Assembly (NCBI RefSeq): GCF_041435335.1
Contig: NZ_CP108430.1
Location: forward strand, 8,528,001-8,592,000
DNA: 64,000 nucleotides
DNA from: Streptomyces sp. NBC_01283
GTDB lineage: Bacteria > Actinomycetota > Actinomycetes > Streptomycetales > Streptomycetaceae
Reading direction: 5' to 3'
A program made the translations under genes and the position numbers. The notes below the pieces were generated by a model, which worked only from the letters and a program-made list of their open reading frames with translations, did not search any database and was not told the DNA's origin. This document shows positions 42,941 through 52,016 of the stretch, one piece after another; the stretch's first letter is position 1, and every line of letters starts with the position of its first letter.

Positions 42941-43277
42941 GTCGCCTTATCGACCTGACACTTGTAGCACCGTGAGGGTGTGAGGTTCGGCCCATGGCCG
43001 ACGGGGTGGTTTCCCTTCGGGGAGGCCACCCCGTCGGTCGTGGGGGGGGGGGTGCTCAACGCCATCAGGCGTCTGACGGGCGGAGGCCTGGATCAGGCGC
43101 CTTTTCTCATGCCCGCCCTCACCGGTCCTGTCCCCGCCGTCGTCCCCGTACCGGATCTTCGCGCTGCGCTCCCGAGCTACCCGGGTTAATTTGTCCACGT
43201 TTTTCCTACTTATGTCTTCCGTCCTGCGCCCTGCAGGCCGGAAGGGGAGCCCTGCTGCGTGTAGGGGAAGGCAGGCG
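42941..43277. other. Intergenic region with hairpin and G11 run
   Basis: A 337-bp noncoding gap. It holds the terminator at 42998-43037 and a run of 11 G at 43042-43052, prone to replication slippage or sequencing error. No promoter is confidently identified before the GT39-like gene. Confidence 0.6.
42998..43037 (+). terminator. Hairpin terminator after serine hydrolase
   Basis: A perfect 12-bp inverted repeat (CCGACGGGGTGG with CCACCCCGTCGG) whose 16-nt loop can itself fold on CCC-TTCG-GGG, 57 bp after the stop codon. Confidence 0.7.
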
Positions 43278-44783
43278 ATGGTCAAGACCTTGAACGCCCC
43301 GCTCGTCGGGCTGGAGAGCCGCGGTCCGACGCCGGCGGTCCGTACTCCGCGCCGCGTCGGAGGCCTGGGCGGGTTGGCTGCCGTGGCGGCGGCTTTCACA
43401 CTGCTCCAACTGGTCCTCGTACGGCCCGGAATGGGTCTCGGGTGGGACGAGGCGGTGTACGTCAGCCAGGTCAGCGGTCACACTCCGGCGGCGTTCTTCA
43501 GCGCCCCCCGTTCCCGCGGGATCTCCCTGCTCGCCGCGCCGATCGCCTCGTGGTCGTCGTCCACCTCACTCCTGCGGGTCTATCTGGCCGTCCTGTCCGG
43601 CCTCGGCCTCTTCCTGGCGCTGCGCATCTGGCGGGGGCTGTTCCCCGAACGGGTGGTCGTCCTGGCGGGCGTCCTGTTCGCGACGCTCTGGGTGACGGTG
43701 TTCTACGGCCCGGAGGTCATGCCCAACTACTGGGTCGCGATCGGCGCCCTCGCCGGAGTCGGCTGCTTCCTGCGCGCCCAGGCCGACCGCCACGACCGGG
43801 CGGCGCTGTGGGGTGCGGGGGCGAGCGCCGCGCTGCTGGCGTGGATGCGGCCCACCGACGCCGTCTGGGTGGTCCTCCCGCTGTTCGTACTCCTGGTGTG
43901 CGTACGCCGGTGGCGGCGCCCGCGCCTTCTGGCGGCCCTCGTCGTGGGCCTGGGGTCGGGGGCCGTCGGCTGGGTGGCCGAGGCGTACGTCAGTTTCGGC
44001 GGCCTGGGTGCGCGGCTGGCCGATGCCTCCCGGATCCAGGGCGGCCTCGGCTGGAACATCGCCGTCCTCGACCAGTTGCGCGGCCTGGGCGGCCAGACCC
44101 TGTGCCGTCCGTGCGACAGCTCGCTCCCGGCCCCGCAGCTGATCGCGTGGTGGTTCGCCCTGCCGCTGCTCGCCGCCGTCGCTCTCGCCGTCGCGGTCAA
44201 GGGGCGGCGCACCGCGCGCACGCTCCTGCCGCTGGCCTGCGCCATGACGGCGAGCATCCCGTACCTGTTCATGATCGGATACGCCGCGCCGCGCTTCCTG
44301 CTGCCGTTCTACGCGCTCCTCGCCATCCCGGTCGCCGATGCCCTCGTTCACCTGGTCAACGCCGCGCCCCGGGCCTGGCGTCCGGCGGCGGTGACGTTGG
44401 CGGCTCTGGCGTTCGCCGGGCATCTGGCCATGCAGTACGTGGTACTGGAGGACGCCGTGGCCCGGTCCACCGCAGGGCGGCAGGAGTGGGCCCGCACGGC
44501 AGCCGAGCTGCACCGGCTCGGCGTACGGCCGCCTTGCGTCCTGAACGGATATGAGGCGCTCCCGATCGCCTTCTACGCCGGGTGCTCCTCCGCCCAGACC
44601 CAGGGGCACAACGCGAACACCACCCGGGAGGACTTCCTCCGGACCGCACGGCGGACGCCAACAGCCACGCTCGCCACGGAGGAGGAGGGGCCGCCGGGAT
44701 ACGCGCGTGACTGGCCGTCCCATCGGTTCGGCGACCTGCGGATTCATGTGAGTCCCGCGGCCCGGGCGGGTACCCGGGAGTGA
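43278..44783 (+). CDS. GT39/ArnT-like polytopic glycosyltransferase family protein
   Basis: A 501-residue membrane protein with about ten hydrophobic segments. GMGLGWDEAVYV (about residue 55) provides the Asp/Glu motif placed after the first membrane helix in PMT/ArnT-type GT-C glycosyltransferases, which transfer sugars from polyprenyl-phosphate donors outside the membrane. After the last helix comes a 100-residue extracytoplasmic domain with two Cys (PPCVLNGYEALPI, YAGCSSAQ). The acceptor is unknown. GGGGAAGGCAGGCG precedes the ATG at 43278; the open frame reaching further upstream to 43191 is less likely. Confidence 0.7.
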   Translation: MVKTLNAPLVGLESRGPTPAVRTPRRVGGLGGLAAVAAAFTLLQLVLVRPGMGLGWDEAVYVSQVSGHTPAAFFSAPRSRGISLLAAPIASWSSSTSLLRVYLAVLSGLGLFLALRIWRGLFPERVVVLAGVLFATLWVTVFYGPEVMPNYWVAIGALAGVGCFLRAQADRHDRAALWGAGASAALLAWMRPTDAVWVVLPLFVLLVCVRRWRRPRLLAALVVGLGSGAVGWVAEAYVSFGGLGARLADASRIQGGLGWNIAVLDQLRGLGGQTLCRPCDSSLPAPQLIAWWFALPLLAAVALAVAVKGRRTARTLLPLACAMTASIPYLFMIGYAAPRFLLPFYALLAIPVADALVHLVNAAPRAWRPAAVTLAALAFAGHLAMQYVVLEDAVARSTAGRQEWARTAAELHRLGVRPPCVLNGYEALPIAFYAGCSSAQTQGHNANTTREDFLRTARRTPTATLATEEEGPPGYARDWPSHRFGDLRIHVSPAARAGTRE

Positions 44784-44850
44784 GGTCCGGCGCGCACCGT
44801 CTGGCCGACTCCCGCAGAGGGCTTTACGCACCCTTTTTGGCATATGAACT

Positions 44851-44875
44851 GTTTGCGCCTCGTGAGGTCGGGTAC
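44851..44875 (+). promoter_or_regulatory. SigB-type stress promoter for aldehyde dehydrogenase
   Basis: GTTT (44851-44854), a 15-bp spacer and GGGTAC (44870-44875) match the Streptomyces SigB-family consensus well. The predicted start near 44882 gives a leader of about 65 nt. Confidence 0.55.
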
Positions 44876-44947
44876 CCCGGGATGGGGCCGGAACGCAGCG
44901 TTCCGTCCTGAGCCCGCACCGCCCTCACCCGTCGCTCTGGAGAGTTC

Positions 44948-46363
44948 ATGTCAGATCAGCGCAAAAGTTCGTTTGCGACCGTGAGCCCGTACACGGGGGA
45001 GACCCTCGTGGAGTTCCCGGCCATCGAGGGCGAAGAAGTCGATGCGGCGGTCGAGACCGCGGGCGACGCGTTCGACGCATGGCGCAAGCGCCCGATCGCG
45101 GACCGCGCGGCCCTCGTCGGACGCGCCGCCGGCCTGATGAAGGAGCGCAAGGAAGAGTTGGCCCAGCTCATCACCCTGGAGATGGGCAAGCTCATCTCCG
45201 AGGCCCGCGGCGAGGTGGACCTCGCCGCGTCGATCCTGGAGTACTACGCGCGGCACGGGCCGGACTTCGCCGCCGCCGAGCCGCTCGACGTCGAGGAGGG
45301 GGAGGCGTACCTCGTCAGCGAGCCCCTCGGTGTCCTGCTGGGCGTCATGCCGTGGAACTTCCCGCTCTACCAGGTGGTCCGTTTCGCGGGGCCGAACCTG
45401 GTGCTCGGGAACACCGTGCTGGTCAAGCATGCCGGCATCTGCCCGCAGTCCGCCCTCGCCCTGGAGACGCTCTTCCGTGACGCGGAGGCCCCCGAGGGCG
45501 TCTACACGAACCTGTTCGTGAGCCACGAGGAGATCTCGCGCATCATCGACAGCCCGAAGGTCCGCGGAGCCTCCCTGACCGGCAGCGAGGGGGCCGGATC
45601 CAAGGTCGCCGAACGGGCCGGGCGGAACATGAAGCCCAGCCTCCTCGAGCTCGGCGGCAGCGACGTCTTCATCGTTCTCGACGGTGAGGGCCTCGAGCGC
45701 ACGATCGGGGCCGCGGTGGCGGGCCGGATGGCGAACACCGGCCAGAGCTGTGTGGCCTCGAAGCGGTTCATCGTGCTGGAGGACGTGTACGACGACTTCG
45801 TCGACGGGCTGCGTCGCAAGTTCGAGGAGCTGCGCCCGGGAGACCCCGCCGACGAGGCGACCACTCTGGGCCCGCTCTCCTCCGAGCAGGCGGCATCGGA
45901 CCTGGCCGACCAGATCCGCGAGACGGTGGACCAAGGGGCGGAACTGGTCACCGGCGGCCACCGGATCGACCGTCCGGGTGCCTTCGTCGAGCCGACGATC
46001 ATCACCGGCGTCAAGCCGGGGATGCGTGCCTACGCCGAGGAGCTCTTCGGGCCCGCCGCGGTCATCTACCGCGTCGCCGACGAGGACGAGGCCATCGCCC
46101 TCGCCAACGACAGCCAGTACGGCCTCGGCGGCTCCGTGTTCTGCGCGGACGTGGAGCGCGGCCGACGGGTGGCGGAGCGCGTGGAGACCGGCATGGTCTG
46201 GGTCAACCACCCGACCTCGACCCAGCCCGACCTGCCGTTCGGCGGCATCAAGCGCTCGGGCTACGGGCGTGAACTCTCGAAGCTCGGCATGCAGGAGTTC
46301 GTGAACCGCAAGCTCGTCACGGTGCTGCCGCCCGACGCGGAGCTGAGCGGAATCGCAGGCTGA
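44948..46363 (+). CDS. NAD(P)-dependent succinate-semialdehyde dehydrogenase-like enzyme
   Basis: A 471-residue aldehyde dehydrogenase. The cofactor domain has [19 protein letters not shown], the general-base Glu is in [10 protein letters not shown] (about residue 236) and the nucleophile Cys is in [11 protein letters not shown] (about 270). [18 protein letters not shown] closes the protein as in SSADH relatives. It oxidises an aldehyde, probably succinate semialdehyde from GABA or polyamine breakdown, to the acid. The start has GGAGAG before the ATG. The exported agmatine deiminase and this enzyme could both serve polyamine use, but they are 6 kb apart. Confidence 0.85.
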   Translation: MSDQRKSSFATVSPYTGETLVEFPAIEGEEVDAAVETAGDAFDAWRKRPIADRAALVGRAAGLMKERKEELAQLITLEMGKLISEARGEVDLAASILEYYARHGPDFAAAEPLDVEEGEAYLVSEPLGVLLGVMPWNFPLYQVVRFAGPNLVLGNTVLVKHAGICPQSALALETLFRDAEAPEGVYTNLFVSHEEISRIIDSPKVRGASLTGSEGAGSKVAERAGRNMKPSLLELGGSDVFIVLDGEGLERTIGAAVAGRMANTGQSCVASKRFIVLEDVYDDFVDGLRRKFEELRPGDPADEATTLGPLSSEQAASDLADQIRETVDQGAELVTGGHRIDRPGAFVEPTIITGVKPGMRAYAEELFGPAAVIYRVADEDEAIALANDSQYGLGGSVFCADVERGRRVAERVETGMVWVNHPTSTQPDLPFGGIKRSGYGRELSKLGMQEFVNRKLVTVLPPDAELSGIAG

Positions 46364-46483
46364 ACGACCCGAACGCGTCCCGCCGGTCCGCTGGCGAACC
46401 CGGTCATCCGCGGCGGGACAAACACTGACCATACGTGTGTTTTGCGGCCGAGTGAGCGGAGAGGCGTATCGACATACAGCCCT

Positions 46484-46511
46484 CTGCACGTACGGCCTTC
46501 TGTACGTGCAG
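46484..46511. promoter_or_regulatory. Inverted repeat upstream of aldo/keto reductase
   Basis: Perfect 10-bp arms CTGCACGTAC and GTACGTGCAG with an 8-bp centre, followed by degenerate echoes (CCGTACAGGC, CCGCACGCAC) to about 46550. It lies 85 bp before the gene and may be an operator for a dimeric regulator. Confidence 0.5.
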
Positions 46512-46596
46512 CCGTGTGCCCGTACAGGCCTCCGCACGCACAGTCGGCTGACCAAACAGACCGCTGATCGCGAAACCAGCAAGGCAAGGAGCCACC

Positions 46597-47424
46597 GTGA
46601 CCGCAGTACCCGCCATCACCCTCAACAACGCCGTGCAGATCCCCCAGCTCGGCTTCGGCACCTTCCAGATCGAGCCGGAGGAGACCCGGGAGACGACGCT
46701 GGCCGCGCTGGAAGCCGGCTACCGCCACATCGACACGGCCGAGATGTACGGCAACGAGAAGGAGGTCGGCCAGGCAGTCCGTGACTCCGGCATCGACCGC
46801 GCCGACATCTTCGTGACCAGCAAGCTCAACAACGACGCCCATGCGCACGACGACGCACTCAAGGCGTTCGACCGCACGATGGACGACCTCGGCCTCGACT
46901 ACCTCGACCTCTTCCTCATTCACTGGCCGCTGCCCGGCAAGGGCGACTTCGTCGAGACCTGGAAGGCCCTGGAGGAGATCTACCGCTCAGGGCGGTCCAA
47001 GGCCATCGGAGTCTCCAACTTCCAGCCCCACCACCTGCGTCGGCTGATGCAGGGCAGCGACGTGGTGCCCGCGGTCAACCAGATCGAGGTGCACCCCTAC
47101 CTCACCCAGGACGACGTCAGGGCCTTCGGCGCCGAGCACGACATCGCCACCGAGGCCTGGTCGCCCATCGCGCAGGGCAAGGTGCTCGACGACCCGACCA
47201 TCAACCGCATCGCGCAGCGGGTGGGCAAGTCGCCCGCACAGGTGACCCTGCGCTGGCACATCCAGCGCGGCGACATCGTCTTCCCCAAGTCGGTGACCCA
47301 GAAGCGCATCGAGGAGAACTTCGACCTCTTCGACTTCGAGCTCAGCGAGGGGGACATCGGTGAGATCTCGGCACTGAACCGCGACGAGCGGACCGGCCCC
47401 GACCCGGAACGCTTCAACGGCTGA
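46597..47424 (+). CDS. Aldo/keto reductase
   Basis: A 275-residue AKR-superfamily TIM barrel starting GTG with AAGGAGCC upstream. The catalytic tetrad is complete: Asp and Tyr in DTAEMYGNE, Lys in VTSKLNN and His in FLIHWPL. The NADPH-binding end FPKSVTQKRIEENF is conserved. It reduces aldehydes and ketones; closest in style to 2,5-diketo-gluconate reductase-type AKRs. A palindrome lies 85 bp upstream and a terminator 31 bp downstream. Confidence 0.88.
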   Translation: MTAVPAITLNNAVQIPQLGFGTFQIEPEETRETTLAALEAGYRHIDTAEMYGNEKEVGQAVRDSGIDRADIFVTSKLNNDAHAHDDALKAFDRTMDDLGLDYLDLFLIHWPLPGKGDFVETWKALEEIYRSGRSKAIGVSNFQPHHLRRLMQGSDVVPAVNQIEVHPYLTQDDVRAFGAEHDIATEAWSPIAQGKVLDDPTINRIAQRVGKSPAQVTLRWHIQRGDIVFPKSVTQKRIEENFDLFDFELSEGDIGEISALNRDERTGPDPERFNG

Positions 47425-47442
47425 GCATTTCAACGGCTGAGC
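47413..47442 (+). repeat. 16-bp-period direct repeat over the stop codon
   Basis: TTCAACGGCTGAGC occurs twice (47413-47426 and 47429-47442). The first copy contains the stop codon of the aldo/keto reductase, so the event duplicated the gene end without changing the protein. Confidence 0.6.
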
Positions 47443-47454
47443 GCGCAACGGGAG

Positions 47455-47491
47455 AAGGCGCCTGACGGGCCAAGGCCACGTCAGGCGCCTT
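47455..47491. terminator. Bidirectional hairpin terminator
   Basis: A perfect 13-bp inverted repeat (AAGGCGCCTGACG arm) with an 11-nt loop, followed by a T-rich TTTCTC on the plus strand, between two convergent genes. Confidence 0.75.
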
Positions 47492-47493
47492 TC

Positions 47494-49926
47494 TCACCCC
47501 GGCTCGGCGGGGAAGGCCTGTTCGGTCCAGATGGTCTTGCCGGAGCGGGTGTAGCGCGTTCCCCATCTCTGGACGAGTTGCGCGACGATGAACAGCCCGC
47601 GCCCGCCTTCGTCCTCGTCGCCGCTGTGGCGCAGGTGGGGCGAGGTGTGGCCCTGGTCCGCGACCTCGCACAGCAGGGTGCGGTCACGGATGAGGCGTAC
47701 CTGGATCGGTCCCTCGGCGTACCTGACCGCGTTGGTCACCAGCTCGCTGACGACGAGTTCGGTCGCGAACGACAGCTCCTCCAGACCCCAGTCGTGCAGC
47801 TGCTGGGTCGCAAGCTCCCGGGCCCGGCCCGGGGCGACGGGCTCCGGGGGCAGCTCCCACTCGGTGACCTGCGAGGTGTCGAGTTCGCGGGTGCGGACGA
47901 GCAGCAGGGCGGTGTCGTCGGCCGTCGAGCCGCTGGGCAGGAGCTGTCCAACGGCCCGGTCGCACAGCTCCTCCAGCGAGGCGTGCCGGTCGCTGAGTAC
48001 GTCTGCCAGGGTGTCGAGTCCGTGGTCGATGTCGCGGTCGCGGGCCTCGACCAGGCCGTCGGTGAAGAGCGCCAGCAGGCTGCCCACCGGCAGCTCGATC
48101 TCCAACGACTCGAACGGCAGGCCGCCCAGGCCCAGCGGCGGACCGGCCGGCAGATCGGGGAAGGTCGGCGCACCGTCCGGGGTGACGACCGCGGGCGGCA
48201 GGTGACCTGCCCTGGCCATGACGCAGCGCCGTGACACCGGGTCGTAGACCGCGTAGAGGCAGGTCGCCCCGGTGGTCACATCGGCGTAGGTCCCGTCGGG
48301 TGTGCCCAGCTCGCTGCGCTGCTCCTCCGTCGACTGCGCCACCAGGTCGTCGAGGCGGGAGAGCAGCTCGACCGGGTCCATGTCCATCTGCGCGAAGGCC
48401 CGTACGGTCGTGCGCAGCCGACCCATCGTGGCGGCTGCCTGCAGGCCGTGGCCGACCACGTCGCCGACCACGAGCCCGACCCGGGTTCCGGAGAGCGGGA
48501 TGACGTCGAACCAGTCGCCCCCGACCCCTGTCACATCGTCCGTGGGCAGGTAGCGGTGGGCCAGCTCGACCGCTGACTGCTCGGGCACGTGCTGGGGCAG
48601 CAGCTGGCGCTGGAGGGCGAGGGAGGCGGTGCGTTCACGGGTGAAGCGGCGGGCGTTGTCGACGGACACGGCCGTACGGGCGACCAGCTCGTCGGCCAGC
48701 GCGACTTCACCGCTGTCGAAGGTGGCCCCGCCGGAGTCGCGGATGAAGGTGACAAGGCCCAGCGTGCTGTTCCCGGCCCGCAGTGGCACGACCAGGACCG
48801 TTTCGTCGAGCACGAGCCCACCCGAGGCGAGGCTGCGATGCTGCGGCGAACCAGGTGGGTACTCCACGGAGTGGTGTTCGGCAGGGGGAGCAGGGGAGGG
48901 CTGCTGCCCGGGATTCTCCTCGGCTGCCCGGACGTCGGCTCGCTCGGCACCGGCTTCCTCGGCCGAGCAGCGGGCGACGCGCACCAGAGACGTCGCCGCC
49001 GCGCCGCTGGTGGCCGGCACCTCGCCTTCGAGGACCCCCTTCGCGAGGTCGACGGTCACCGTGGTGGCGAACTCCGGTACCGCCACCTCGGTGATCTTCT
49101 CGGCGGTGACCCGCACGTCGAGGGCGGTTCCGATTCCGCGGCCCGCCTCGACGAGCAGGGCGAGGCGCCGTTGCGCCTTGTAGCGGTCCGTGATGTCGAA
49201 CGCGTCCTCGCACACGCCGATGACGCGTCCGTCGGCGTCCTGGAGCCGGTAGTAGGCGCAGGACCACAGGTGGTCCGTTTCCGGGTCGCTGGGCGGCGGG
49301 CCCTGGAAGTGCAGGTCCAGAAAGGGTTCGCCGGTCTCCAGCACATGACGCATGACCGCTTCGAGCGTGGGCGGATGTCCCTTGGTGACGAACTTTCCCC
49401 CGGCGTACAGCTGATCGGCCCGGAGGCCCCGGAACTCGGCGAACGGGCGTCCGATCTCTCGTTCGTACGCCGTGTTGCACCAGGTCAGACGCAGGTCGGT
49501 GTCGTAGATGCCCAGGCCGACGGGGGACTGGGTGGCGAGCCCCTGCAGCAGGGCCTGCCGGGATTCCCACAGCCGCAGATCCTTCAGTTCCGTCGCGACG
49601 AGGACGCGCGCCGCCGTCCCGGCGCCGGGCAGGGGACACACCGCGGTGGCGACGATCAGCTCCCGCCCGTCCCGGTGCCGGGCGACGTGCAGCTCGTGCC
49701 CGCGGAACTCGGGAGGCAGAGGGAGGAAAGAGGGCGCGGGGCCGGGTGACAGGAACGAGGCCAGGGTCCGGCCGACGATCTCCTGCGGCTGATAGCCGAG
49801 CAGCCGTTCGGCCGCGGGGCTCCACCCGATGACCGTGTCCTGGGCGTCGACGACCGCCGTGGCAGCCCTGGTGACGTCTAGGGGCCCACGAAAGTCAGCC
49901 TCCTGCTCCGCGTTCGATGCCGTCAT
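47494..49926 (-). CDS. PAS-GAF-PP2C serine phosphatase with ATPase domain
   Basis: An 810-residue multidomain signalling protein. Two PAS domains (about 15-110: AVVDAQDTVIGWSPAAERLL; and 125-250: GLGIYDTDLRLTWCN), a GAF domain (about 260-440), a SpoIIE/PP2C phosphatase (about 455-670: GGDWFDVIPLSG and VVGDVVGHGLQAA carry the metal Asp residues, with GHLPPAVV and FTDGLVEARD), then a HATPase_c anti-sigma-like kinase domain (about 690-805: LVVSELVTNAVRYAEG, GRGLFIVAQLV). Such proteins dephosphorylate anti-anti-sigma factors and tune SigB-like stress sigmas. The start at 49926 has only a weak ribosome site. Confidence 0.87.
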   Translation of the reverse strand: MTASNAEQEADFRGPLDVTRAATAVVDAQDTVIGWSPAAERLLGYQPQEIVGRTLASFLSPGPAPSFLPLPPEFRGHELHVARHRDGRELIVATAVCPLPGAGTAARVLVATELKDLRLWESRQALLQGLATQSPVGLGIYDTDLRLTWCNTAYEREIGRPFAEFRGLRADQLYAGGKFVTKGHPPTLEAVMRHVLETGEPFLDLHFQGPPPSDPETDHLWSCAYYRLQDADGRVIGVCEDAFDITDRYKAQRRLALLVEAGRGIGTALDVRVTAEKITEVAVPEFATTVTVDLAKGVLEGEVPATSGAAATSLVRVARCSAEEAGAERADVRAAEENPGQQPSPAPPAEHHSVEYPPGSPQHRSLASGGLVLDETVLVVPLRAGNSTLGLVTFIRDSGGATFDSGEVALADELVARTAVSVDNARRFTRERTASLALQRQLLPQHVPEQSAVELAHRYLPTDDVTGVGGDWFDVIPLSGTRVGLVVGDVVGHGLQAAATMGRLRTTVRAFAQMDMDPVELLSRLDDLVAQSTEEQRSELGTPDGTYADVTTGATCLYAVYDPVSRRCVMARAGHLPPAVVTPDGAPTFPDLPAGPPLGLGGLPFESLEIELPVGSLLALFTDGLVEARDRDIDHGLDTLADVLSDRHASLEELCDRAVGQLLPSGSTADDTALLLVRTRELDTSQVTEWELPPEPVAPGRARELATQQLHDWGLEELSFATELVVSELVTNAVRYAEGPIQVRLIRDRTLLCEVADQGHTSPHLRHSGDEDEGGRGLFIVAQLVQRWGTRYTRSGKTIWTEQAFPAEPG

Positions 49927-50067
49927 GGCGCCACACCAGCCCCGTTCATCCCCTACAGAATCCGCCGTCCCCGGGCTCGGCACAACCGCGGTACACCCAC
50001 TCAACGGAACCGTGACCCGGACGTGGCCTCCAGGGACGGGAGGAGTGTCCGAGGGGAGGCTCGTCCA

Positions 50068-50107
50068 GAATCCTTGGCGAAGCAGGCCGAATCCTTGGCG
50101 AAGCAGG
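50068..50107. repeat. Two-copy 19-bp tandem repeat
   Basis: GAATCCTTGGCGAAGCAGG appears at 50068-50086 and 50089-50107 (21-bp period), just past the stop codon of the VanJ-like gene. No function is apparent. Confidence 0.7.
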
Positions 50108-50112
50108 AGCAC

Positions 50113-51240
50113 TCACCAACTGATTCCGGCTGCCACCGGCAGATGGTCGCTGCCGGTGGCGGGCAGCACCCAGGAGCTCCTCGGCTCCACATCGCGGACC
50201 AGGATCTGGTCGATCCGTGCCACCGGGAACGTTGCCGGCCAGCTGTAGCCGAAGCCGTCCCCGGCCGTGTCCTGGGCTGACCGCAGCTGGGAGGTAAGGC
50301 CGGCGAGAGCGCGGTCGTCCGTGGTGCCGTTCAGGTCGCCGAGCAGCACCATCCGCTTGTTCGGCTCGGCGGCGACGGCCTCGGCGAGCGCCTTGGCGTT
50401 GCGGTCCCGGCCGGCCGTCCCGAAGCCGTCCCCGGGAACCACGCGTACGGACCCCAAGTGGGCCACATACACCGCCAGCGGACCCTGGTCCGTGGCGACG
50501 GTGGTACGCAGCGCCCGGCTGTCGGCCATCCTGACGTCCTCCGGCTTGGTGCCGGCCAGCGGTCCGACGTCCTGCTTGATGTCGACCGGCCGGGTGTCCG
50601 AGAGCGGCAGCTTGCTCCACAGGCCGATCGTGCCCATCACGTTGTGGTGCGGGTATGTCTTGGCCAACTCCTTCTCGTACAGCGGCTTCGCCTCCGCGGT
50701 GATCTCCTCCAGGGCCAGCACGTCCGCCTTGGAGGCGGCCAGGTCACGGGCGGTGCCGACCGGATCGGCGTTCTCGGCGCCGACGTTGTGGCTGGCCACG
50801 GTGAGGTCGCTGCCCGGGTGGGACTTGTCGGTGAGCAGACCCCCGAAGAGGCTCAGCCACACCACGACCGGCAGCAGCAGCGCGATCATCGCGGAGGCGG
50901 AACGGCGCCACAGCGCCCCGGCCAGCAGCACCGGAACGAACAGGCCGAACCACGGCAGGAAGGTCTCCACCAGGCTGCCGATGCCCCCGCGGTCCGTGAT
51001 CCGCGCGTGCGTCAGCATGAGCAGGCCCAGCAGCAGCGCCAGCCCCGCAAGAACGAGCCCCCGCTTCCAGGGCCCCGGCCGGCCGGCGATGCGGAGCGCC
51101 CGGCGGATGCGCGCGCGCCAGATCCAGATCCCGTGACCAGTCTCCGGGTGGTCGGCATCGGAGTGCCCGGTATTCGAGTGCCTGGTATCAGGGCGGCCGA
51201 CGCTGCCCGAGTCGGTCTCCGCCGCGTCCGCGTGCGTCAT
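50113..51240 (-). CDS. Membrane endonuclease/exonuclease/phosphatase-family protein (VanJ-like)
   Basis: A 375-residue protein. About 50 polar residues precede three membrane helices (RGLVLAGLALLLGLLML, FLPWFGLFVPVLLAGALW, MIALLLPVVVWLSLFGG), then an extracellular EEP domain: VASHNVGAENA, LALEEITAE (catalytic Glu), LLGDLNGTTDD and the final TGSDHLPVAAGISW (His). This layout matches VanJ of Streptomyces, a membrane phosphatase acting on undecaprenyl pyrophosphate and linked to teicoplanin resistance. GAGGACAG precedes the ATG at 51240. It follows a VanY-like gene 23 bp upstream, so the two are probably co-transcribed. Confidence 0.8.
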   Translation of the reverse strand: MTHADAAETDSGSVGRPDTRHSNTGHSDADHPETGHGIWIWRARIRRALRIAGRPGPWKRGLVLAGLALLLGLLMLTHARITDRGGIGSLVETFLPWFGLFVPVLLAGALWRRSASAMIALLLPVVVWLSLFGGLLTDKSHPGSDLTVASHNVGAENADPVGTARDLAASKADVLALEEITAEAKPLYEKELAKTYPHHNVMGTIGLWSKLPLSDTRPVDIKQDVGPLAGTKPEDVRMADSRALRTTVATDQGPLAVYVAHLGSVRVVPGDGFGTAGRDRNAKALAEAVAAEPNKRMVLLGDLNGTTDDRALAGLTSQLRSAQDTAGDGFGYSWPATFPVARIDQILVRDVEPRSSWVLPATGSDHLPVAAGISW

Positions 51241-51263
51241 TGTCTGTCCTCGTTCACTGCCGT

Positions 51264-51929
51264 TCACTGGTGCATCCTCGGGTCCTGGGTGGGGTCGGCA
51301 TACATCCGCGGACAGCCGTCAGTGATCGCGTCGGTGCGCAGTTCGTAGTGCCAGGGTTCGTTGCGGTAGATCCGGCACAGGCCGTATCCGGAGCCGTGTT
51401 GGGACAGCCACGCCGTCGCATCGGAGCGCCCGATGTCGACCGCGTCCCCCGACACGTGCGGAGACGTCGCTGTGGTGGCCACCCATCGGGCGGCCTCCTC
51501 CTCGGACCCGTACTTGGCGACCGCCTTGCGAAAGAGCTGCTGCTGGTACTCCGGGGAGCGCCAGCCGCTGTTGACGTAGAACTCGACTCCCTCGTCCGAG
51601 GCATCCGTGGCAGCCCGGCGGAGGGTCATGAGCAGATCCGTGTCGAGACGGGCCACAGCCGGAACCGCGTCATCGAAGACCGTCACGCCGTCGGGGACGA
51701 CACCGTCGGCCGCACCGAGCCCACCACGGCCCTCACTGCCGAGGGAATGCGAGGGCGATGCGGCTGCGTGGGGCGCGGACTTCGACACCTGGTAGCCGAG
51801 AACCGCGGTGATCACTGCTATGACGGCCATCAGGACGACGACAAGGGCCCGGCGGATCAGGCGGGTCGTTGTTCGCGTTGGTCGGGCTGTTCGCGCTGCT
51901 GGCGAGGCTAAAGGCGGGGTTCGAATCAT
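51264..51929 (-). CDS. VanY-like D-alanyl-D-alanine carboxypeptidase
   Basis: A 221-residue M15B zinc carboxypeptidase with an N-terminal membrane anchor (LIRRALVVVLMAVIAVITAV). Zinc and catalytic residues are in place: SGWRSPEYQQQLF (Arg), SPHVSGDAVDIG (S-x-H-x-x-G-x-A-x-D), and EPWHYELR (Glu and His). It removes the terminal D-Ala from peptidoglycan precursors outside the membrane, lowering glycopeptide binding. The start at 51929 has a poor ribosome site. It is divergent from the VanR-like gene across 87 bp, a typical layout for control by its own two-component system. Confidence 0.85.
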   Translation of the reverse strand: MIRTPPLASPAARTARPTRTTTRLIRRALVVVLMAVIAVITAVLGYQVSKSAPHAAASPSHSLGSEGRGGLGAADGVVPDGVTVFDDAVPAVARLDTDLLMTLRRAATDASDEGVEFYVNSGWRSPEYQQQLFRKAVAKYGSEEEAARWVATTATSPHVSGDAVDIGRSDATAWLSQHGSGYGLCRIYRNEPWHYELRTDAITDGCPRMYADPTQDPRMHQ

Positions 51930-52016
51930 GCTGCCAGTCAAGGCAGCTTGGTGTTGTCGCCACGTATGCGGTTTTCGATACGCGGACGATATGTGCCGAC
52001 TCATAACATCGGTGAC

